Source: Thermococcus sp. AM4 (GTDB lineage: Archaea; Methanobacteriota_B; Thermococci; Thermococcales; Thermococcaceae). Taken from it: DNA of 64,000 nucleotides. The stretch's first letter is position 1, and the number at the start of each line of letters is the position of its first letter. The notes beneath the pieces were generated by a model that had not been told where the DNA came from, made no database searches, and saw only the letters and a program-made list of their open reading frames with translations. The position numbers and the translations under genes were made by a program. Where the stretch lies: the NCBI RefSeq assembly GCF_000151205.2, contig NC_016051.1, positions 1,736,001 to 1,800,000 on the forward strand, given 5' to 3'. Below, piece after piece: positions 1 through 9,511 of the stretch.

Positions 1-1763
1 ACGTTGGCGAGTGGCACAACGGCGTTAAGGGCAGCATCGACGACATAAAGAACTACATCGCCTTCCTCTACACCTGGGCCTACCAGGACTACAAGGGCGA
101 CCCGTACTACGACCCGGCCATGTCCGGAACCGCTCAGGGTCTTAAGCAGATCCTCGGTTTCGAGTTCACCGACAACGGTTACACCGTCTACGGTAACTAC
201 ATCCACCCGCTCGCCGACGACCAGATCGCGAGCTTCTACATGTTCTACCCGAGCATGCCTTGGGAGATGTACTGGGCTATGGGCGAGCTCGTCGCCAACG
301 CCAAGAAGTACGGCATTGACAAGACATACTCCTTCAGCAGCAGCGGTGAGGGAATCCTCTGGCTCGACCTCCTCACCAAGGCTCACGACGACGACCTGAA
401 GACCGTCATGGAGGCCATCGTTAACGGTAACGCCAAGGACACCTTCCCGGGCATCGACTGGAACGCCGCCAAGGACAGGCTCCAGGCGGATCTCGACTTC
501 TACGCCAAGTACCACCACATGTTCATAAGCAACGGTCCGTACGTCCTCGTTGAGTACAACCCGGGAGCCCTCTACCTCAAGCTCGAGAAGTTCACCGGCG
601 AGAGGAAGGTTCTCGGTGACACCCTCCCGAAGAACCCGGTTCCGGATGAGATCGAGTACGTCGGTGTCCAGAACCAGCAGACGACAATCCTCGAGATAGC
701 CAAGGGAACCTACGACATCGGTATGTTCGCCTTCCCGGCGGGCGTTTACAAGGGCCTCGGTGAGGACGTTCTCAACAACCTCAAGCTCTTCAAGAGTGCC
801 AGCTCCTACAACGAGCTGACCATCAACGACTGGCACGACAGGGACAAGGACGCCCCGATCGTTACCGTCGGTGACAACGTCTACTTCAACCCGTTCGCCG
901 TCAGGGAGGTCCGCTACGCTCTGAACTGGCTCGTCAGCAGGGACTACATCGTTCAGAACATCTACCAGGGTAGTGGTGCCCCGATGCTTGGCTGTATCAG
1001 GCCGAGCCACCCGGCCAACAAGTACTTCGAGCCCGTCTACAAGGCCCTTGGTATGAGTACCAGCGGCAACGAGAACTACGCCATGTACCTCTTCAACGAG
1101 GGTATGAAGAAGGCCCAGCAGGAGGTCGCCAAGTACGGCTACGAGCTCGTCAGGAAGCCGGACGGCTACTGGTACTTCGGCAAGAAGGGCGAGGAGCTCA
1201 AGCCCGTCACCATTAAGTTCATCATCCGTATCGAGGACGAGAGGAAGGACATAGGTCTTTACGTCGCCAGGCTCATCGAGAACAAGTTCGGCTTCAAGGT
1301 TGACAAGCTCCTCTGGGACAGGAAGAAGGCCGGTTACGTCGTCTTCGCCCAGGACCCGGCCACCTACAAGTGGAACCTCTACACCGGCGGTTGGGGTACC
1401 AGCGGTCTGCCGAGCCAGTGGGTTGACGGTTACATGGCGTTCTTCTACACCAACTGGGGAGGCTGGACTCCGAACGGCGAGGGACCGGACCACGGTCACA
1501 AGAACACCGTAACTGTCAGGCAGTTCCTCGTCTTCGTCGGCAAGCTCCACGCTCCGCAGACTACGACCTCCTCATCCGAGAGCACTACCACGACATCCAG
1601 CGGTGGCGAGACCACCAGTAGCGTGACCACCTCAAGCACCACCGCCCAGAGCACAACCACTCCAACCAGCACCACAACTTCCAAGAAGAAGACCGTAATC
1701 TGCGGTCCAGCGGCCCTCATAGGCCTTGCAATAGTACCGCTCCTCCTCAGGAGGAGGAAGTGA
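1..1763 (+). CDS. Oligopeptide ABC transporter substrate-binding protein, 3' part
   Basis: The reading frame is open from the first bases of the window, so the N-terminus and signal peptide lie outside; about 587 residues are visible. The text resembles family-5 extracellular solute-binding proteins (peptide/oligosaccharide binders), with many Tyr/Trp and segments such as FISNGPYVLVEYNP. After the binding domain comes a Ser/Thr-rich linker (about 1555-1680) and a C-terminal CGPAALIGLAIVPLLLRRRK segment. That is the CGP-CTERM-type anchor known from Thermococcales surface proteins: a Cys, a hydrophobic stretch and an Arg tail. The permease and ATPase genes follow on the same strand, so this is inferred to be the receptor of that importer. 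The ligand cannot be told from sequence. Confidence 0.9.
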   Translation, partial: VGEWHNGVKGSIDDIKNYIAFLYTWAYQDYKGDPYYDPAMSGTAQGLKQILGFEFTDNGYTVYGNYIHPLADDQIASFYMFYPSMPWEMYWAMGELVANAKKYGIDKTYSFSSSGEGILWLDLLTKAHDDDLKTVMEAIVNGNAKDTFPGIDWNAAKDRLQADLDFYAKYHHMFISNGPYVLVEYNPGALYLKLEKFTGERKVLGDTLPKNPVPDEIEYVGVQNQQTTILEIAKGTYDIGMFAFPAGVYKGLGEDVLNNLKLFKSASSYNELTINDWHDRDKDAPIVTVGDNVYFNPFAVREVRYALNWLVSRDYIVQNIYQGSGAPMLGCIRPSHPANKYFEPVYKALGMSTSGNENYAMYLFNEGMKKAQQEVAKYGYELVRKPDGYWYFGKKGEELKPVTIKFIIRIEDERKDIGLYVARLIENKFGFKVDKLLWDRKKAGYVVFAQDPATYKWNLYTGGWGTSGLPSQWVDGYMAFFYTNWGGWTPNGEGPDHGHKNTVTVRQFLVFVGKLHAPQTTTSSSESTTTTSSGGETTSSVTTSSTTAQSTTTPTSTTTSKKKTVICGPAALIGLAIVPLLLRRRK

Positions 1764-1857
1764 TTCCCCTTCCCCTCTTTTTGTTTCTCCTCTGATGTGG
1801 TCTCAATTGCTATTCCCTGACCATTCTGGTGCAAATGTTCATTTGTGTTCAGTAAGG

Positions 1858-1865
1858 TATTTAAG
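1858..1865 (+). promoter_or_regulatory. TATA-like element before the permease genes
   Basis: TATTTAAG lies about 60 bases before the first permease start, after a T-rich stretch that follows the binding-protein gene (CCCCTCTTTTTGTTTC near 1767). This suggests that transcription partly ends after the abundant receptor and restarts for the membrane components, a common arrangement for ABC importers. Inference from motif and position only. Confidence 0.5.
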
Positions 1866-1924
1866 GTTAGTTTGTTTTACTGCTTTGAAAAAGCCGATCC
1901 GCTCTAGAGCCGGAGGTGGACTTA

Positions 1925-2968
1925 ATGGGATACGGCAAGTACTTGGTGTTTAGAATAATAAACGCCCTGATAATTTTGATTATTGCAACGTTCATTATGT
2001 CCGCGCTTTTCGTTAAGGTGACCATCGACCAGAACAAGGCCAACTACCAGGACGCGTTGATGAACTGGGAGCGAACCACGGGTAATAAGATACGACAGCA
2101 GTCCGGTGAGAAGGCTTATGAGGAAGCGAAGAAGGCTTATGAGGAGCAGCTCAGGAGGCAGTACAACCTCGATAAAGGTTACTGGAGTCAGGTTATAGAT
2201 AAAACGATCTCCACGTTGAAGCTCGATTTTGGACAAACCCAGACCCCAATCTGGGGAACCAACAACGTCCGCAAGATTATTCTCACGGCAATTCCGCGCA
2301 GTGTCATTCTGTTCACAACGGCCACTATAATAACTATGCTGATCGGAATATTCCTCGGTGTTAGGGCGGCCAACAATCCGGGAAGCCTCTTTGACAGGAC
2401 GCTCTCAATCTTCGCACTCCTCACGTACAGTCTGCCCACCTGGTGGACCGGGATGATGTTCATCCTCATCTTCGCCTACAAGCTCGGCTGGTTCCCGCTC
2501 AGCTCGATGTTCATGCCCGGCGACACGATACTGGACAAGATACACAAGATCGCCCTCCCGGTCATGACGTTCGTTTTCGTTGCCTTCGGTGGCTGGGCCT
2601 GGACAACGAGGAACATCATGATCGGTACCCTCCAGGAGGACTTCATCATGGCTGCGAGGGCCAAGGGTCTCCCTGAGAGGAAGGTTATATACGGCCACGC
2701 CCTCCGCGCCGCGGCTCCTCCGATCGTCACCATGGTCATATTCTCACTCTTAGGATCCCTCGGCGGTGCAATCATCAGCGAGCAGGTCTTCCAGTACCCG
2801 GGAATGGGACTCCTCTACTGGACAGCGCTCAACCAGGGTGAGGTAAACCTCGTCATTGGCCTGACGTACTTCTCGGTTGTGCTGTACCTCACCGGTGTCG
2901 TGCTGGCAGACATGCTGTACGGATTCCTCGACCCGCGTGTTAAGGTCGGTGCATCCGCCAACATGTGA
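1925..2968 (+). CDS. oppB: Oligopeptide ABC transporter permease (OppB/DppB type)
   Basis: A 347-residue inner permease of the DppB family. A first membrane segment (about residues 8-27) is followed by an extracytoplasmic region with a charged, helical 80-residue insert (repeated EAYEEAKKAYEE-like text), then the five-helix transport domain. The EAA loop that contacts the ATPases is visible as FIMAARAKGLPERKV near residue 240. ATG 1925 is preferred over the upstream in-frame GTG at 1916 because GGAGGTG at 1912-1918 then sits six bases before the start. The next gene follows after 11 bases, so the two are co-transcribed. Confidence 0.93.
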   Translation: MGYGKYLVFRIINALIILIIATFIMSALFVKVTIDQNKANYQDALMNWERTTGNKIRQQSGEKAYEEAKKAYEEQLRRQYNLDKGYWSQVIDKTISTLKLDFGQTQTPIWGTNNVRKIILTAIPRSVILFTTATIITMLIGIFLGVRAANNPGSLFDRTLSIFALLTYSLPTWWTGMMFILIFAYKLGWFPLSSMFMPGDTILDKIHKIALPVMTFVFVAFGGWAWTTRNIMIGTLQEDFIMAARAKGLPERKVIYGHALRAAAPPIVTMVIFSLLGSLGGAIISEQVFQYPGMGLLYWTALNQGEVNLVIGLTYFSVVLYLTGVVLADMLYGFLDPRVKVGASANM

Positions 2969-2979
2969 GGTGGTATAAA

Positions 2980-4833
2980 ATGAGATGGGTTGATTTCAAA
3001 GAGAGCCTTCAGGATTTTGTGAACGAGTTCAAACGTGAAAAAACGGGAATGCTGGGGCTTGCCCTCCTCATCCTCCTGATAGTCGTTGCCGCGGGCGCTC
3101 CAATACTCACAATTCCCGACTTCCCGGACAAGTGGAGGGACCCGCAGTACTGGCAGACGTACCCCCACACCGTTCCTCCAACGTGGTACAACAAGTTCAT
3201 CAGCAAGGACCTCATGCCCCAGGTGGTTTACACGATCTCCGACAAGGAACACGTCACCATTACCGACCAGAACGGTAACCAGGTGATCGTGGCCAAGTAC
3301 GACCTTCCCGATGGGTATTATTACGGCCCGAAGGGTATAGTGGTCACGGGCTTTAACGTGACCACGAAACCGGGCACGCCTTTCCTTCCAAAGCTCAGCG
3401 TTTACCTCGAGAGGCCCGACGGTCAGAAGGTCCTCCTGGTGAAGGACATAGACCTGAACTCCGGTACCTCGGTCTCAGTTGGTAGGGACAGTAAGATCTC
3501 TGCCCGCATGTACCTGTGGCTGGTCAAAACCGCCGACGGTACCATCGACATTCAGCTGACTCCGGGAACCGGCAGGATAAGGCTCAGCTTCCCCTCTGAC
3601 CTTGGAATACCCTCGTACAAGCAGTTCACGATCGCCGGTGGAGTTGTTTACACCAAGGTCAACGGCACCATAACCAACGCCGTGGTCAAGTTCAGGATGG
3701 GAACTCCGATCAAGATAAACGCCAACGTCACGAACGGGCAGATCCAGACGACGGTGAGCAGAGCCACGATGACCTACCAGGAGACCCAGTTCAAGTTCGG
3801 CAGCGGAAACGTTGTTCTAACCGTTGTCAACGGCTCAGCGGTCAACGGAACTGCTTACTTCAAGAGCGGCGAGATAAACCCCATGGCCGAGACCCTTGAG
3901 GAATACATCTACTCGGTTGCCCTCGACAAGGTTCAGAGCTCACTCCTCATCAAGGACCTCGTCAGGCCCCTCTTTGCCTCAACCGATCCAAAGGATTACG
4001 GAGGCGTTACGGGCGACAAGCTCGTCGAGGCCGTCCTTGACAACCCCAAGACCCTTCACGGCACCTACAAGCTCGACATCGTTGTAACTCCGGCCCCGGG
4101 CGTCCAGGTTAACCTCGACAACCTCAAGATAGTCTTCATGGGCCGTGTTTACGGCCACATGGGAACTGACTACCAGGGAAGGGATCTCTGGGCTGCCCTC
4201 ATCTGGGGAAGCAGGATCTCGCTCGTGATCGGTATCACCGTCTCCCTCCTGAGCACGATAATCGGAATCATCTACGGAGTAACCAGTGCGTACCTCGGTG
4301 GAAACGCGGATGAAATCCTCATGCGTATCAACGAGCTCTTCAGCAGTATACCCTCGTTGCCGATCCTGATACTCCTCGGAGCGACGATGGGTCACATCTC
4401 GCTGAGCATGATGGTCTTGCTGCTTGTGATCTTCGGATGGATGGGAGTGGCGAGGATATCGCGCAGTATGGCGCTCCAGATCAAGGAGCAGACCTACATC
4501 GAGGCCGCCAAGGCCCTCGGTGCCGGAACGGGCAGGATAGTCTTCAAGCACATGCTCCCACAGCTGCTCCCGTACGCCTTCGCGGTCATAGCCCTGGGCG
4601 TCCCAGTCGCGGTCATCAGCGAGGCCTCGCTCAGCTTCCTCGGTCTCGGTGACCCAACGGCCGTTACCTGGGGTCAGATCCTCCACGACGCTGAGGTTCA
4701 GAGTGCCGCAACAAAAGGCTACTGGTGGTGGGTTCTCCCGCCCGGGCTTGGAATAGCCACCGTTGGCCTGACCTTCGTCCTGATAGGTACGGCCCTCGAT
4801 AGGATCCTTAACCCGAGACTCAGGAGGCTATGA
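2980..4833 (+). CDS. oppC: Oligopeptide ABC transporter permease (OppC/DppC type) with large insertion
   Basis: A 617-residue second permease, about twice the 300 residues typical of bacterial DppC. One N-terminal helix (about residues 25-45) is followed by some 350 residues rich in beta-strand and NGT/NVT-like sequons, then the standard permease domain beginning around DYQGRDLW and containing the EAA loop (EAAKALGAGTGRIVF). The insert lies between helix 1 and the rest, so it should be outside the cell, where it could contact the binding protein; that role is inference. Start ATG 2980 has GAGGTGG 7-12 bases upstream; an in-frame GTG at 2965 overlaps the previous gene. Confidence 0.92.
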   Translation: MRWVDFKESLQDFVNEFKREKTGMLGLALLILLIVVAAGAPILTIPDFPDKWRDPQYWQTYPHTVPPTWYNKFISKDLMPQVVYTISDKEHVTITDQNGNQVIVAKYDLPDGYYYGPKGIVVTGFNVTTKPGTPFLPKLSVYLERPDGQKVLLVKDIDLNSGTSVSVGRDSKISARMYLWLVKTADGTIDIQLTPGTGRIRLSFPSDLGIPSYKQFTIAGGVVYTKVNGTITNAVVKFRMGTPIKINANVTNGQIQTTVSRATMTYQETQFKFGSGNVVLTVVNGSAVNGTAYFKSGEINPMAETLEEYIYSVALDKVQSSLLIKDLVRPLFASTDPKDYGGVTGDKLVEAVLDNPKTLHGTYKLDIVVTPAPGVQVNLDNLKIVFMGRVYGHMGTDYQGRDLWAALIWGSRISLVIGITVSLLSTIIGIIYGVTSAYLGGNADEILMRINELFSSIPSLPILILLGATMGHISLSMMVLLLVIFGWMGVARISRSMALQIKEQTYIEAAKALGAGTGRIVFKHMLPQLLPYAFAVIALGVPVAVISEASLSFLGLGDPTAVTWGQILHDAEVQSAATKGYWWWVLPPGLGIATVGLTFVLIGTALDRILNPRLRRL

Positions 4834-4846
4834 GGTGGTGGTTTAA

Positions 4847-5806
4847 ATGGCAAGAAACGTCCTTGAGGTTAGGAACCTGAAGATGTACTACTTCACCAGC
4901 AGGGGAATGGTAAGGGCCGTCGATGACATCAGCTTTGACCTGAAGAAGGGTGAAGTTATGGGACTTGCCGGCGAGAGCGGCTGCGGCAAGTCCTCCCTTG
5001 GTTTTACCCTTATGGGAATGCCTACTCCGCCGGGCAAGATCGTCGATGGAAGCATCAAGATCGACGGCAGGGAAATAGTGGGTCTACCCGAGGATGTCCT
5101 CAGGAGGGAGATCCGCTGGCAGAAGATCTCAATGATCTTCCAGGGAGCCATGAACGCCCTCAACCCGGTCTACACCGTGGGATACCAGATGATCGAGCCC
5201 CTCGTCCTCCACAAGGGAATGAGCAAGGAAGATGCCCTCGACAGGGCCCAGAAGTACCTCGAGCTCGTGGGCCTTGACCCCGAGATCGTCTACCGCTACC
5301 CCCACGAGCTGAGCGGTGGTATGAAGCAGCGTGTCATCATTGCCTCCGCCCTCCTGCTTGAACCCGACGTCGTCATAGCCGACGAGCCGACGACCGCTCT
5401 CGACGTCGTCGTTCAGGCCCAGATCATAAACCTGATGAAGAAGCTGAAGAAGGAACTCGGCCTCTCGATGATATTCATCACCCACGACCTCAGCATTCTG
5501 GCGGAGATAAGCGACAAAGTTGCCATCATGTACGCAGGAAAGATCATCGAGATCGGCGACAGCGAGAAGATCTACTACGAGCCGGCTCATCCATACACCC
5601 AGAAGCTCCTCGCCTCGATTCCGAGACTGCATGAGGACGTTGAGAGACTTGAGTTCATTCCGGGACAGCCGCCCAACCTCATCAACCCGCCGAAGGGCTG
5701 CCGCTTCCACCCGAGGTGCCCCTATGCAATGGACGTTTGTAAGGAGCAGGAGCCCGAGCTGAAGGAGATTGATAAGGATCACTACGCCGCATGCTGGCTG
5801 CTGTGA
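4847..5806 (+). CDS. oppD: Oligopeptide ABC transporter ATPase (OppD type)
   Basis: A 319-residue nucleotide-binding subunit. Walker A is GESGCGKSS (residues 42-50), the ABC signature LSGGMKQR near 160, Walker B VVIADEPTT near 178, and the switch His is in ITHDLS. The C-terminal tail CRFHPRCPYAMDVC is the cysteine-containing oligo_HPY region typical of OppD/OppF and DppD/DppF. It is translated from ATG 4847 after GAGGTGGTGG, 13 bases behind the permease, and pairs with the following OppF-type ATPase to power peptide uptake. Confidence 0.95.
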   Translation: MARNVLEVRNLKMYYFTSRGMVRAVDDISFDLKKGEVMGLAGESGCGKSSLGFTLMGMPTPPGKIVDGSIKIDGREIVGLPEDVLRREIRWQKISMIFQGAMNALNPVYTVGYQMIEPLVLHKGMSKEDALDRAQKYLELVGLDPEIVYRYPHELSGGMKQRVIIASALLLEPDVVIADEPTTALDVVVQAQIINLMKKLKKELGLSMIFITHDLSILAEISDKVAIMYAGKIIEIGDSEKIYYEPAHPYTQKLLASIPRLHEDVERLEFIPGQPPNLINPPKGCRFHPRCPYAMDVCKEQEPELKEIDKDHYAACWLL

Positions 5807-5816
5807 GGTGTGAGAA

Positions 5817-6824
5817 ATGGCCGAGCCGGTACTCAAAGTTGAAAACCTCAAGAAGTACTTCCCGATTAAGAGGAGCCTCATCGACACCCTCAAGGGTGCC
5901 CCCCAGAGGTACGTTAAGGCCGTTGATGGCATAAGCTTTGAAATTCAGAAGCAGCAGGTCTTTGCCCTCGTCGGTGAGAGCGGCTGTGGTAAGTCCACAA
6001 CCGGAAAGCTCATCGTTAAGCTCCTCGAGCCAACCGACGGTAAGATCTACCTCGAGGGGCACGACGTTACCGACATAGTCACCAAGGAGGAGGTACTCGC
6101 CTACAGGCGTAAGGTCCAGATCATCTTCCAGGATCCCTTCAGCTCGATGAACCCGCGTTTCAGGATCTTCGACATCCTTGAGGAGCCCCTCCTCATCCAC
6201 GGCATCGGTGAAACGAGGGCGGAGCGCGAGGAGCTGATCTACAAGGCCCTTGAGATGGTCAAGATAACTCCACCCGAAGACTACGTCGGCAGGTTCCCGC
6301 ATATGCTCTCCGGTGGGCAGAGACAGCGTGTGGCCATAGCGAGGGCCCTCATCCTGAACCCAACTTTCATCGTCGCCGACGAGCCGGTCTCGATGCTCGA
6401 CGTTTCGATACGTGCCGAGGTCCTTGAGCTGATGAAGGAACTCAAGGAGAAGATGGGCGTCACCTACCTCTACATCACCCACGACATGTCAACGGCGAGG
6501 TACTTCGCCGACTGGATGGCGGTCATGTACCTCGGAAGGATCGTCGAGATGGGTCCGGCCAAGCGCGTCATCGACAACCCGCTCCACCCGTACACCAGGG
6601 CCCTTCTCGCCGCCGTTCCAGAGCCGAAACCCGAGAGGAGAAAGATCATCAAGGAGCTCCCGATCAAGGGTGAGGTTCCAAGTGCTGCCAACGTTCCACC
6701 GGGATGCCGCTTCCACCCGAGGTGTATCTACGCTCAGAAGGGCCTCTGTGACGTTGAACATCCAAAGCTCGTCGAGTACGAACACAACCACTGGGCCGAG
6801 TGCCACCTCGTTGGCAAGTTCTGA
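5817..6824 (+). CDS. oppF: Oligopeptide ABC transporter ATPase (OppF type)
   Basis: The second ATPase of the importer, 335 residues. Walker A GESGCGKST is at 53-61, the signature LSGGQRQR near 164, Walker B FIVADEPVS near 182, and the tail CRFHPRCIYAQKGLC matches the oligo_HPY domain seen in the previous gene. It starts 10 bases after oppD with GAGGTG just upstream. An asymmetric OppD/OppF pair is the rule in peptide importers. A C-rich/T-rich stretch (TTCTTCACTTTTT) follows the stop and could end the transcript. Confidence 0.95.
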   Translation: MAEPVLKVENLKKYFPIKRSLIDTLKGAPQRYVKAVDGISFEIQKQQVFALVGESGCGKSTTGKLIVKLLEPTDGKIYLEGHDVTDIVTKEEVLAYRRKVQIIFQDPFSSMNPRFRIFDILEEPLLIHGIGETRAEREELIYKALEMVKITPPEDYVGRFPHMLSGGQRQRVAIARALILNPTFIVADEPVSMLDVSIRAEVLELMKELKEKMGVTYLYITHDMSTARYFADWMAVMYLGRIVEMGPAKRVIDNPLHPYTRALLAAVPEPKPERRKIIKELPIKGEVPSAANVPPGCRFHPRCIYAQKGLCDVEHPKLVEYEHNHWAECHLVGKF

Positions 6825-6854
6825 CCCTTCTTCACTTTTTATCCGGTGATGAAA

Positions 6855-7316
6855 ATGGTCCTCGAACCACTCAGGATAGCTTTTAGGTATCCACATATCA
6901 AAGTCGGCTTCACCCTGCTCCTTCTGGCACTTCTCATTGCCATCGCAGGGACGTACGGCGTTAGCAAGAGCTATCACGAGAGCGGAACCCTCAAGCCGGG
7001 GTTGAACGTGCTGGGCAACGGAAGTTTTGAACGGGACTATTACTACTACAACAGAACCCTCGTGCTTAAATCAAACTACGGGGAGGTTAAGGTCAACAAC
7101 GTCACCTACCAGGTGTACGGAACCCTTAACCTGACCCTGAACTCGCGGCCCCGCGTTGAGCTTATCTCCGGTAACGTCAGCTACGAGTACACATCCAAGG
7201 CCGTGGATTATCCCTTTGCGCCGTTTTCTTTGATATCGTTCCTGTTCTTCCTAGTGGGGCTTGTGCTCTCCGTGATGGGGTACATGAGAATGATGAGCGA
7301 CCTGAGATCCGGATGA
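6855..7316 (+). CDS. Small membrane protein at the end of the peptide-transporter operon
   Basis: A 153-residue protein I do not recognise. It has a hydrophobic helix near the N-terminus (about residues 18-37, VGFTLLLLALLIAIAG), a middle region of about 80 residues rich in Tyr/Asn and beta-strand that should be outside, and a second helix near residues 122-143 followed by a short charged tail. GGTGAT at 6845-6850 favours ATG 6855, although ATG 6849 is also in frame. It lies 30 bases after oppF, so it may be co-transcribed. Role in transport is unproven. Confidence 0.65.
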   Translation: MVLEPLRIAFRYPHIKVGFTLLLLALLIAIAGTYGVSKSYHESGTLKPGLNVLGNGSFERDYYYYNRTLVLKSNYGEVKVNNVTYQVYGTLNLTLNSRPRVELISGNVSYEYTSKAVDYPFAPFSLISFLFFLVGLVLSVMGYMRMMSDLRSG

Positions 7317-7325
7317 GGTGAGCCG

Positions 7326-8180
7326 ATGAAGCGCGGTTACTTTCTCGTTTTTCTTGCCGCCTCAATGTGGGGAACGATAGGAATATTCGCGACCTACATC
7401 TACCGCTATAACGTTGATTCCTTCACGATGGTCTTCTGGCGGGTTCTCTTTGCTCTGATAATTCTCGGGACCTACATCTCACTCTTCCTGCGCGAGAACC
7501 CCTTTACGCGCGAGAAGCTGTGGTTCTACGCGGTTTACGGCCTCGTTGGAGTTTTCGCCTTCTACACCCTCTACTTCTACACCGTCAAGATATCGTCGGT
7601 CGGCTTCGCGGTTCTGCTCATCTACACCGCCCCGGCCTTCTCGGTGATCCTCGGCAGGTTAATCTTCAAGGAGCCGATAACGGCCGAGAAAGCGGTCGCA
7701 CTGGGGATGGTCCTCGTTGGGGTCCTTCTCGTCGCCGGTAACGTGGACTTCAACGTGAGCCACTTGGCTTTACTGACTGGAATAGGGACGGGCTTCATTT
7801 ACGCCCTCTACGGGGTTCTGGCTAAGTTCGGCGTCAGAAACGAGAGGCCCGAGAGGGTTCTCTTCATGACCCTGCTCTTCGGCCTGCTCTTTCTAGCGCC
7901 ATTCTCGAAGTTCTCCGTTCCGAGGGGAGCGATTCCCTACCTCCTCGGTTTGGCGTTTTTCCCGACGTTCCTCGGCTACACCCTCTACAACCACGCCCTT
8001 AAGGAGGTCGAGGTCAGCAGGGCCAGCATAGTGGCGACCGTTGAGCCGGTTGTGGCGATAGTTCTCGCGTATATACTGTTCGGCGAGGCCTTAACGCCCC
8101 TTCAGCTCCTCGGCGGGGCGCTCATAATAGGGGCATCAATCCTCGTGCACATGCGGGAAGGAAAGGGGAATCAAACGTAG
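7326..8180 (+). CDS. EamA/DMT-superfamily transporter
   Basis: A 284-residue very hydrophobic protein with about ten predicted membrane helices in two EamA halves. The second half carries the usual EPVVAIVLAYILFGEAL motif near residue 240. Members export or import amino acids, nucleotides or sugars; the substrate cannot be assigned. GAGGTGAGCC directly precedes ATG 7326, nine bases after the previous stop. Its 3' end overlaps the convergent glutamine synthetase gene by 10 bases. Confidence 0.88.
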   Translation: MKRGYFLVFLAASMWGTIGIFATYIYRYNVDSFTMVFWRVLFALIILGTYISLFLRENPFTREKLWFYAVYGLVGVFAFYTLYFYTVKISSVGFAVLLIYTAPAFSVILGRLIFKEPITAEKAVALGMVLVGVLLVAGNVDFNVSHLALLTGIGTGFIYALYGVLAKFGVRNERPERVLFMTLLFGLLFLAPFSKFSVPRGAIPYLLGLAFFPTFLGYTLYNHALKEVEVSRASIVATVEPVVAIVLAYILFGEALTPLQLLGGALIIGASILVHMREGKGNQT

Positions 8181-9511
8181 AAGTACCTCTCAAGCTCCCA
8201 CTCGGTAACCTTCTTGGTCTCCAGCGGGAGTTCTCTGCTCTCGAGGTATGCAACGTACTCGCTCCACTCCCTTTCCTTGTAGGCGACGAAGTTCTCGTAG
8301 GCCTCTCCGAGCGCTTCCATGACAACCCTGTCCTTCTTCAGCTCCTCCAGCGCCTCTCCAAGGCTTCCAGGAAGGGTCTCGATTCCCGCTTTGCTCCTCT
8401 CTTCTTCACTCATCTCGTAGACGTTGGTCTCGACGTACGCCTCTGGCTCAAGCTTCCTCTTGATTCCGTCGAGTCCAGCCAAGAGTATCGCCGAGAAAGC
8501 CAGGTACGGGTTGGCGCTCGGGTCGGGACAGCGGTACTCTATCCTCGCCCCGTTGCCCCAGAAGGCCGGGACGCGGATTAGCGCGCTCCTGTTCCGGTAA
8601 CCCCAGCTGATGTAGACCGGAGCCTCATAACCCGGAACGAGGCGCTTGTAGCTGTTCACCGTCGGGTTGGTCAGGGCCGTCAGGGCTTTCGCGTGTTTGA
8701 GTATTCCGGCTATGAAGTGCAAAGCGGTCTCACTCAGTCCGTCCTCGCCGATGAAAGCGTTTTCTCCGTCCTTCCAGAGGCTTATGTGGAGGTGCATTCC
8801 GTTGCCGGGATAGCCGTAGAGGGGCTTCGGCATGAAGGTGGCGTATAAACCGCGCATCTCGGCGATGGCCTTGACGACATACTTGAAGCTCACGATGTTG
8901 TCGGCAGTCTTGAGGGCCTCGTCGTAGCGGAAGTCAATCTCGTGCTGAGCTTTGCCAACCTCGTGGTGGAGAACCTCGGGAACGAGGCCGAAGGCCGGCA
9001 TGTAGAGGGCTATCTCCCTCCTCAGCTCCCTGGCCTTGTCGAGGGTCACGAGGTCGAAGTAGCCCCCGCTGTCGGGTATGTAGAGCTCCCAGGTTCCGTT
9101 CTTCTTGAAGAGGTAGAACTCCGGCTCCGGCCCGATGTAGGCCTTGAACCCCTCTTTTTCGAGCCTCTCAAGGGCCCTCCTGAGGACTCCCCTCGGGTCG
9201 GCCCTGTAGGGCTTTCCGTCCTTGTATATGTAGCCGTAAACCCTCGCTATGCCCTCCCAGGGGACCTCGGCGTAGGTGCTCGGGTCGGCCTTGAATATGA
9301 GGTCGCTGTCCTCTATGCCCTGGAACCCGGGAATCGAGGAGCCGTCGAAGGAGATGCCCTCCTCGATTGCCTCCTCGTACCTCTCTATCGGAACCTCCAT
9401 TCCCTTCGGAACGCCGTTTATGTCCACGAAGACAAGTTGCACAAAGCGCGGCTTCGGTCCCTCGCGCGGGAGGACCTCGGATGAGCCCTTAACACTTTTT
9501 ATTTCGTTCAT
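8171..9511 (-). CDS. glnA: Glutamine synthetase, type I
   Basis: A 446-residue GlnA that makes glutamine from glutamate, ammonia and ATP. The beta-grasp N-domain contains FVDINGVPKGMEVP. Catalytic-domain signatures include FDGSSIPGF, the metal-binding PEPEFYLF and HHEVGKAQHEI, and the ATP loop HLHISLW; the Arg-rich loop YRNRSALIRVP is also present. I see no adenylylation-loop Tyr context typical of the GSI-beta class, so this looks like the short GSI-alpha type. The start is supported by GGTGATGC upstream on the minus strand (near 9521). An A/T-rich TATA-like site lies around 9570-9580. Confidence 0.96.
   Translation of the reverse strand: MNEIKSVKGSSEVLPREGPKPRFVQLVFVDINGVPKGMEVPIERYEEAIEEGISFDGSSIPGFQGIEDSDLIFKADPSTYAEVPWEGIARVYGYIYKDGKPYRADPRGVLRRALERLEKEGFKAYIGPEPEFYLFKKNGTWELYIPDSGGYFDLVTLDKARELRREIALYMPAFGLVPEVLHHEVGKAQHEIDFRYDEALKTADNIVSFKYVVKAIAEMRGLYATFMPKPLYGYPGNGMHLHISLWKDGENAFIGEDGLSETALHFIAGILKHAKALTALTNPTVNSYKRLVPGYEAPVYISWGYRNRSALIRVPAFWGNGARIEYRCPDPSANPYLAFSAILLAGLDGIKRKLEPEAYVETNVYEMSEEERSKAGIETLPGSLGEALEELKKDRVVMEALGEAYENFVAYKEREWSEYVAYLESRELPLETKKVTEWELERYFYV

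Noticed and set aside
1440-1560. Possible frameshift or deletion in the binding protein just before the Ser/Thr linker
   Set aside because: The text there (HGHKNTVTVRQFLVFVGKLHAP) looks abrupt, but no neighbouring frame gives a sensible continuation, so a defect is not supported.
3979-4686. Long minus-strand frame under the OppC gene
   Set aside because: It is acidic, low-complexity shadow translation of a well-supported permease; many similar frames lie under G+C-rich genes here.
7268-7320. Possible C/D box sRNA (ATGATGA followed by CTGA)
   Set aside because: The boxes are only a few bases apart and lie in the coding end of the small membrane protein gene; no guide spacing.
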